Assembly: GCA_026075535.2 (NCBI GenBank) | Contig: AP026547.1 | Coordinates: 8,308,001-8,372,000 of the forward strand | Reading direction: 5' to 3' | From: Tricholoma matsutake | Lineage: Eukaryota > Basidiomycota > Agaricomycetes > Agaricales > Tricholomataceae | DNA: 64,000 bases | Part shown: in pieces, positions 59,124 through 64,000 of the stretch | Numbering within the stretch: position 1 is the stretch's first letter | Layout of the letters: the number at the start of each line of letters is the position of its first letter | Translations under genes and position numbers: made by a program | Notes under the pieces: model-generated | What the model was told of the DNA's origin: nothing | Seen by the model: only the letters and a program-made list of their open reading frames with translations | Database searches by the model: none

Positions 59124-60248
59124 TTAACTAGCCAAGATGCCTGATCTAGCTTCCCAGAAGTCATCTTTAATGATGTCGCAATGAACAACAGTTATTTTGG
59201 TTTTCGGCCCGCCCCCGTCCTCTAACTTCCTTCCGTTGCTCCATCGAATGTTTTCGGATGTTCTAACGTCATGATGGGGAGCTTCGGTGTTAGTTGTCGG
59301 GGCATCGCCCTTGGAGTCAGGCAAGTCTTTGATCTTTCGGCCCCTATTATTAATTGTGAAAACACGGATGAACTAGGTACGGACCGTTTTACGAAAAAGC
59401 ACACTCCCTTTGCGAAATCTCTCCTCAATACTGTTATAGTTGATTTGGAATCGGGAGAATAGAATTTCGTGCTTCTCCTTCGATACTGTTCCCTGCAAGT
59501 GGATGATTAGCCGTAAGTCGGAGGACTACAATGAGCCCAACCTGGAGGGTGGCGTGGGCCTGTGTTGTGGTCTGTCCCTCACGCATGACAAGGGCCCAAA
59601 ATGTTGTGTTATACAAATTGTTGATGTGCGCTGTTACCCACGTGTCAGCCAGACTGACAGTTAAAACCCTGCCGATCAAGGACAAACTGTCTGCCTGCCT
59701 CCAGGAAAAATAGTCGCGAACTTCGCGTTCGCTAGGGTAAAGTACTATCCGGCCGTCGAATGAAGGTGGGTATTGGAGAGGGACGTTGGGAAAATATATT
59801 GACCAATGAAAAACGTACGACGACGTGAACAACGATGTCAAAGTGGATATAATCTTCGCCTGACGGCGGTGGTATAGATCTGCTGATTTTCTGAAAAGAA
59901 AACTGTGACTGTCTGTCAGTCCACAAGCTGCGGTTCGGCAGCAGGAATTAAATTAACAGGACCTGAACTCATCAGATTCCCCAAAGCCAAAAACAATATC
60001 CGGATATTCGTCCATGACATCGCGGGCGGCATGATCCATTAGTTGGAGTGCCCTAGAATCGTTGGGCTTTACAAAATTATGTTTATCTGAAAACCTGGCA
60101 GATGTGAAAACTACAGTATTGTTCTGATGCAAGATTTCTCTTACCGATGGAAAGAGTGGCCGTCAAGCCGTAGGACGATGAAGGTCCCCGGAAGTAGTGG
60201 ATCTGGCAACTCAAAGCGTTTCACGTATGCGAACTTGGAACCTGCCAT
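59124..60248 (-). CDS. THG1: tRNA-His guanylyltransferase
   Basis: It adds G(-1) to the 5' end of tRNA-His, required for histidylation; it acts in cytosol and nucleus. The exons are 60248-60145, 60094-59963, 59902-59688, 59630-59542, 59492-59385 and 59333-59124: 858 nt, 285 aa. Metal-binding residues are D29 ([10 protein letters not shown]), D76 and E77 ([10 protein letters not shown]), at the same numbers as I recall for the human enzyme. Further signatures are [39 protein letters not shown] and [11 protein letters not shown], with the C-terminal block [20 protein letters not shown]. The length lies between the yeast and human proteins as I recall them. Its 3' end converges on UBP8 (228 bp apart) and its 5' end is divergent from the 60416 gene. 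Confidence 0.93.
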
Positions 60249-60415
60249 TAACGATTAGGGGGAGACATGTGAGGTCACGAGAAATGTGACTCGAATCTAT
60301 GATTCCATAACGAGCTAGTACACGCCATCGCCTCGCTTGCTCCTCGCTTCCAGCTTGTCATCCACCACACCATCATTGGACCAATCTCCCATACAAAGTC
60401 GTACATCAGTCAGTC

Positions 60416-61204
60416 ATGAGCACAACAGATAACTCTTACTTCTTTCGTCATCGCACGATTGGACGGGCAGCGTCTCCTCCTACATGGGCATGCTATGAGC
60501 AGATCCCGTACGACGGTGATGACAGCGATAGTGGCTCCGATTCTTGCTCAGAAGATGAAGACGATTATCCACGGATCGCTGCTGGACAAGAGCCCATGAG
60601 TGATCCAGATGAAGTGGATCACGCCGTGTCGGGCGACAACCAAGTCGATGACATACACGTCATTGATATGGACATGGATGAAGAGGGTATCGATACTGCC
60701 GACAACAAGGCTGACTCACAGAGAAATGTTAAGGGGAAACAGCGTGCGATTGATCCTGAACCCGAGAGCAAGAAGCACCGTCGCAGGAAGGAGCGCCCCC
60801 CTGTATATACTCTTCGCCCCATCTTAACAATCCAGAAGAGTCAGGGCTTTGTGTGGAATCAAGTCGGTGTTCATTTTATTTCCTTTCACGAGACTCCCTT
60901 AATCTCTAAACTATTACAGGATCTCTTCGTGCCTCCATACATCAAAGATAGATGTTCGTTTTCCTCGTCTCATACTGATAAAAAGTATGCTCACTTTGCT
61001 GACCTGCTTGCGATTTTTGCCCCCCTTTTTTTATGTCTTTGCCTTTCTGCTCAAATCATAGACGTGGCCTCGACCTCACCCCCGAACTCGAAAGGGTTCA
61101 TATCCACATCCACCTCATCCGCTAACTCAGCGCTGCCAGACTATGAGGTCGAGGTCGTCGAGATTCGAGTGAACGAGGGTGATTTGGATTACCTGAGGCC
61201 CTAG
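60416..61204 (+). CDS. Small acidic conserved fungal protein of unknown function
   Basis: The exons are 60416-60862, 60920-60953 and 61062-61204: 624 nt, 207 aa. The N-terminal half is strongly acidic (DGDDSDSGSDSCSEDEDDY; DMDMDEEG), followed by a basic cluster KGKQRAIDPEPESKKHRRRK that could be a nuclear localisation signal. Then comes a compact block, TIQKSQGFVWNQ/DLFVPPYIKDR/YVASTSPPNSKGF, which only forms when both introns are removed, and EVEVVEIRVNEGDLDYL at the end. The block looks conserved among basidiomycetes from memory, but I know no function. It shares a 167-bp promoter region with THG1. The unspliced frame is also open, so splicing is inferred from the conserved block. Confidence 0.72.
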   Translation: MSTTDNSYFFRHRTIGRAASPPTWACYEQIPYDGDDSDSGSDSCSEDEDDYPRIAAGQEPMSDPDEVDHAVSGDNQVDDIHVIDMDMDEEGIDTADNKADSQRNVKGKQRAIDPEPESKKHRRRKERPPVYTLRPILTIQKSQGFVWNQVGVHFISFHETPLISKLLQDLFVPPYIKDRCSFSSSHTDKKYAHFADLLAIFAPLFLCLCLSAQIIDVASTSPPNSKGFISTSTSSANSALPDYEVEVVEIRVNEGDLDYLRP

Positions 61205-61499
61205 AATTTCTCCCTCTTAGCCGTTAAAATTTTGTTCATTTTTCGGATAGATTTTCGGCTTACTGCTTACAATACTCAAATACTTCCTTCTTATTAACTA
61301 CGAATGTTTCTTACCATGCCCTGTAACTAGTATATAGTCTCATACCAACACCCCTCAGTTCACTATTTCAGCATGAGCTGTGACGTCATGTTGGGACGGG
61401 TGACAATCGCAAGTAGTTGACTTCGTTAACGACGAAACACAACATGCATTGTGTTACATCACACCGTCTCCGAGCGAACTTGAATCGTATCTAGTTCCG

Positions 61500-63230
61500 T
61501 AAGAACCCACAAAGTATCTACCTCGAGTCGCGGAAACAGTCGGATGTCGTATTACGGCTTGTGAGCGAGGACAGTCTCAGGACGGGAAGAAGTCGATGTC
61601 ACCCGATGATAGCGCTAAATCGACCATCGACAACTGGCAAATACCGGCATGTTGAGTACGATGTGCCACTGGTCGCTGCAGGTGTAACGAAATCCACGGC
61701 TGTCAAGGGGTTGAAATCCTGACTACAGAGCAGGAGGATCCCTATTGGCAGATGCCAACGGAGTGAAACAAGAACTACACGCGCGCGTAACGATGAGAGA
61801 GGCGCAGTAATTCCAGAGGGTATGGTCACGATATCAGGCCTTACGGTGCGGAGTAGCGGTCGCGTGGGCGCGGGCGCGAGGAGGTTTCGATCTTTGATCG
61901 CTTGGCGGTACCTTCAGGAAATTTCTGAGAGGACAGGGAAAGGCTTGGCTCCTGTGGGAGATGAACATTGTTCCACAAAAGGTTGAATGCTGATAGCAGG
62001 ATGTCAGTGAACAAGTCACCATTGAAGCACGTCGCTGAGTCAACTCCGTGAGACGTGATAGGATCAAATGTCGAGGAAAGACTGGATCGAACATTCTTTG
62101 GTTTGTTATCTCGGAATTGGTTCAATCATAGGCGGCCTCGTTGTGTAAAGAATCGCGGGAGGATGGCAGGTGGTGGCAGGAACAAAAAATGAGACAACGC
62201 ATGATATGTCAAAGGATGAGAAAACATTGTCGGGACGTTCGGCGTAGGTTTGAGATAAAATTCAATTGAGAGATCGATGGCGAATCGGATATGTTCCATG
62301 CATTCAGAGCTTGTGGTTAATGACGATGTGCCCACGTAAATTTGCGAGCAGCTTACTACTGCAGCACATGGCGGAATGGATCAATACCATGGTACTCGAC
62401 AGAGGGAGAGATACGTTGTTCCGTTTCCTGCGAGAGTGTGAGGGGGGAGGGGGAAGAAGTAGCCAAACATGAGATGAAGCCCGTGGAACCTCTCAGAAAG
62501 GATGTTGTAGGCCGGTTGGCAGCAACCAAAGACGTAAATGGCATGTAAGGCCCGGAGAAAGATCCGCATCACTGTTTCGGCGCCTGAGCTTTTGTCTAAG
62601 CCATCAAGTCCCGGTGGTAACGGCGAGTGCCCAGCTCTCGGAGGTCCTGGGAGTTTCAACAAGTGAACAACATTTCCATGTGTAACAGCAATGTAACGCT
62701 GGTCGCCCGAAAGGAGTTCATTTCCAATGTGCCTAGCTTTTAGGTTTGCACTCTAATAATTCTGTGGGTATGCTGATGAAATGAATGAGATTAGAATTAA
62801 TGAGAAGGTTCTATGAACCTCTTCCATTTTTCCCTGATTCTGGTTTGCCAGAAGAGAAATACTTAACTTGCGATCATGAAGTTCGTTTGTTGGGAACGTT
62901 CGGCAATCTCCGTATATTCATATTCAGGCCCCGCTTCCCGAAAGCTGCCAAAACGGGAACGACCGTGTCGCCACTGGCCAGGTTAAATACTCCAAGAATC
63001 TTCTTGTCTTTAGCTCACTAGGTCCAACTCGATATGGTCCGAATCTGCAACAAGTCATCACAGGCTCTAATCTGTCCTTGTAGGTCAATTGACGCTGAGG
63101 CGCCGACAAGCAGATGCGCCCGTTGAGAGCGCCTAAGATATTCGCCTTGTAGAGGAGTTTTCAAAAGACATAGGTCCGCCCCAATCAACAAAATTGCTAA
63201 TTTCGTGTTGAAGGGACACACCACATACCG
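61500..63230 (-). CDS. Probable unrecognised gene, exon structure unresolved
   Basis: Several minus-strand stretches read as plausible protein. They are AKDKKILGVFNLASGDTVVP (about 63010-62950); IGNELLSGDQRYIAVTHGNV, VHLLKLPGPPRAGHSPLPPG and FLRALHAIYVFGCCQPAYNI (62740-62450); and EHIRFAIDLSIEFYLKPTPN (about 62300-62200). They lie in order on one strand with spacers that could be introns. However, two stops just before the first piece and no clear start mean I cannot join them. The product is not recognised. It could be an intact gene with introns I failed to place, or a pseudogene. Confidence 0.35.
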
Positions 63231-63609
63231 CGCCCGGCGCTAAAGTGCAAAATTGCTGTCTTTGGGAATAACGTCCCTGTTCGACCTCTGGCAACAACAT
63301 ATCAAGCCTCACGTGCTATAAATTCGCACGCAAAAAGTAGGCCGGAGCCAATCCCGAAGTTGGATTGGTTTTCAAGCACTTTCACCAATCCTCCAAAATC
63401 ACTATGTTTGGTAATTTTCTGAAGTGACTTCACGATCTTCGTCACGCAAGAGAATGTCGATAAAAGCGGGGCATTCTGATGGGCTTGTCCCCCACAAGGA
63501 CCTCCTTCTCAGAAGGTTGTTCCAAGGTTATTCAACCATTCAGTTCTTCGTTCTTTTTTGTGCGCTCTCATTGTCTTTCTACGATAAAGTTAGTGTGTGA
63601 CCATTTCAG

Positions 63610-63769
63610 GTATGTTATTTCCTTTGTGAGGTCTGCCGCGCCGCAAATTCTGACTTCCTTTCTCGATTTACCTTTGCTTGTTCCTCGCCTTCCCCACGTG
63701 TCGGAATTTGTCTCGCCTCGTTTCAATTTGGCCATGTGGGTCCATTTTTATTTTTTGCATTATTTTCAG
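63610..63769 (+). other. Probable 5'UTR intron of the gene at the right edge
   Basis: It opens AG/GTATGT and closes TATTTTCAG/G, 160 nt, just six bases before the ATG at 63775. Its length exceeds that of the coding introns in the neighbouring genes (43-62 nt, one of 108). Confidence 0.5.
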
Positions 63770-63774
63770 GAGAA

Positions 63775-64000
63775 ATGTCCAGGTCATCTCATCCGCACGG
63801 ATACCTGCCATTGCCCTCCTTCCCGTCGCCGTTCACCATCAATTTTTCAACAATTCCACGGTCTCATAATCACTCCTCCGACGAGTCGGAAGCCGGTTCC
63901 CCGTCGCCGTCTGGTGTTGGTCATCTATCCACCAGTCACAGGATCCAAAATCCTGAGCTTCAAGAGGATACCCCATATGTTCCACGGAGGGGTCATCATC
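63775..64000 (+). CDS. 5' end of a Ser/Pro-rich protein gene, cut by the window edge
   Basis: An open frame of 75 codons starts at ATG 63775 (MSRSSHPHGYLPLPSFPSPF) and has no stop before the window ends. It is rich in Ser, Pro and His (NHSSDESEAGSPSPSGVG), which suits the disordered N-terminus of a regulatory protein, but nothing visible identifies it. The start follows a strong 3' splice site closely, which supports it being a transcribed first coding exon. Confidence 0.5.
   Translation, partial: MSRSSHPHGYLPLPSFPSPFTINFSTIPRSHNHSSDESEAGSPSPSGVGHLSTSHRIQNPELQEDTPYVPRRGHH

Overview
The window looks like a chromosome segment of a filamentous basidiomycete (Agaricomycetes; genus not determinable from the sequence). 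The evidence is protein-coding genes cut by many 43-62 nt GT..AG introns, a bicupin oxalate decarboxylase, and a set of transposons typical of mushroom-forming fungi: chromovirus Ty3/gypsy, Ty1/copia, Plavaka-like and Tnp2/CACTA-like DNA transposons, and hAT.

Bases 1 to about 43,500 are a nested transposon graveyard. From left to right: an LTR remnant (1-193); a hAT transposase split by a 1.26-kb insertion; a decayed chromovirus (2469-8285); repeat-rich filler; an orphan minus-strand lysine-rich ORF; a Plavaka-like transposase that still shows splice-ready introns (about 11.5-15.6 kb) with a second broken ORF behind it; a young copia element (17982-23738) with near-identical 305-bp LTRs, a 5-bp GTAAA target duplication and a primer site complementary to a half initiator-Met tRNA; a Tnp2-type transposase (24.9-33.06 kb) split by a second, older copia copy on the minus strand (26937-32326); minisatellites (33.3-34.2 kb) and tandem repeats (35.06-35.5 kb); and a fairly young chromovirus (36764-42800, target duplication AGGAC) with a long intact RT-RNase H-integrase-chromodomain frame but an Asp-to-Asn change at the first integrase catalytic position. 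A 35-bp perfect inverted repeat (36572-36606 / 43480-43514) brackets this last element.

Bases about 43,500-64,000 are ordinary host sequence. The intervals 43.5-51.3 kb and 53.8-56.7 kb hold no gene I can support. Four host genes can be modelled exon by exon: a secreted oxalate decarboxylase (minus, 51281-53709, 21 exons, 447 aa, including a 10-nt microexon); a UBP8/USP22-type SAGA deubiquitinase (plus, 56715-58895, 10 exons, 571 aa); tRNA-His guanylyltransferase THG1 (minus, 59124-60248, 6 exons, 285 aa); and a small acidic protein (plus, 60416-61204, 3 exons, 207 aa) divergent from THG1. A further minus-strand gene of unknown identity probably lies in 61.5-63.2 kb, and a Ser/Pro-rich gene with a 5'UTR intron starts at 63775 and runs off the edge.

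The host genes do not form an obvious pathway. Oxalate decarboxylase handles extracellular oxalate, UBP8 trims ubiquitin from histone H2B and THG1 matures tRNA-His. All exon models were made by eye from splice signals, frame and remembered family patterns; no alignment was run.
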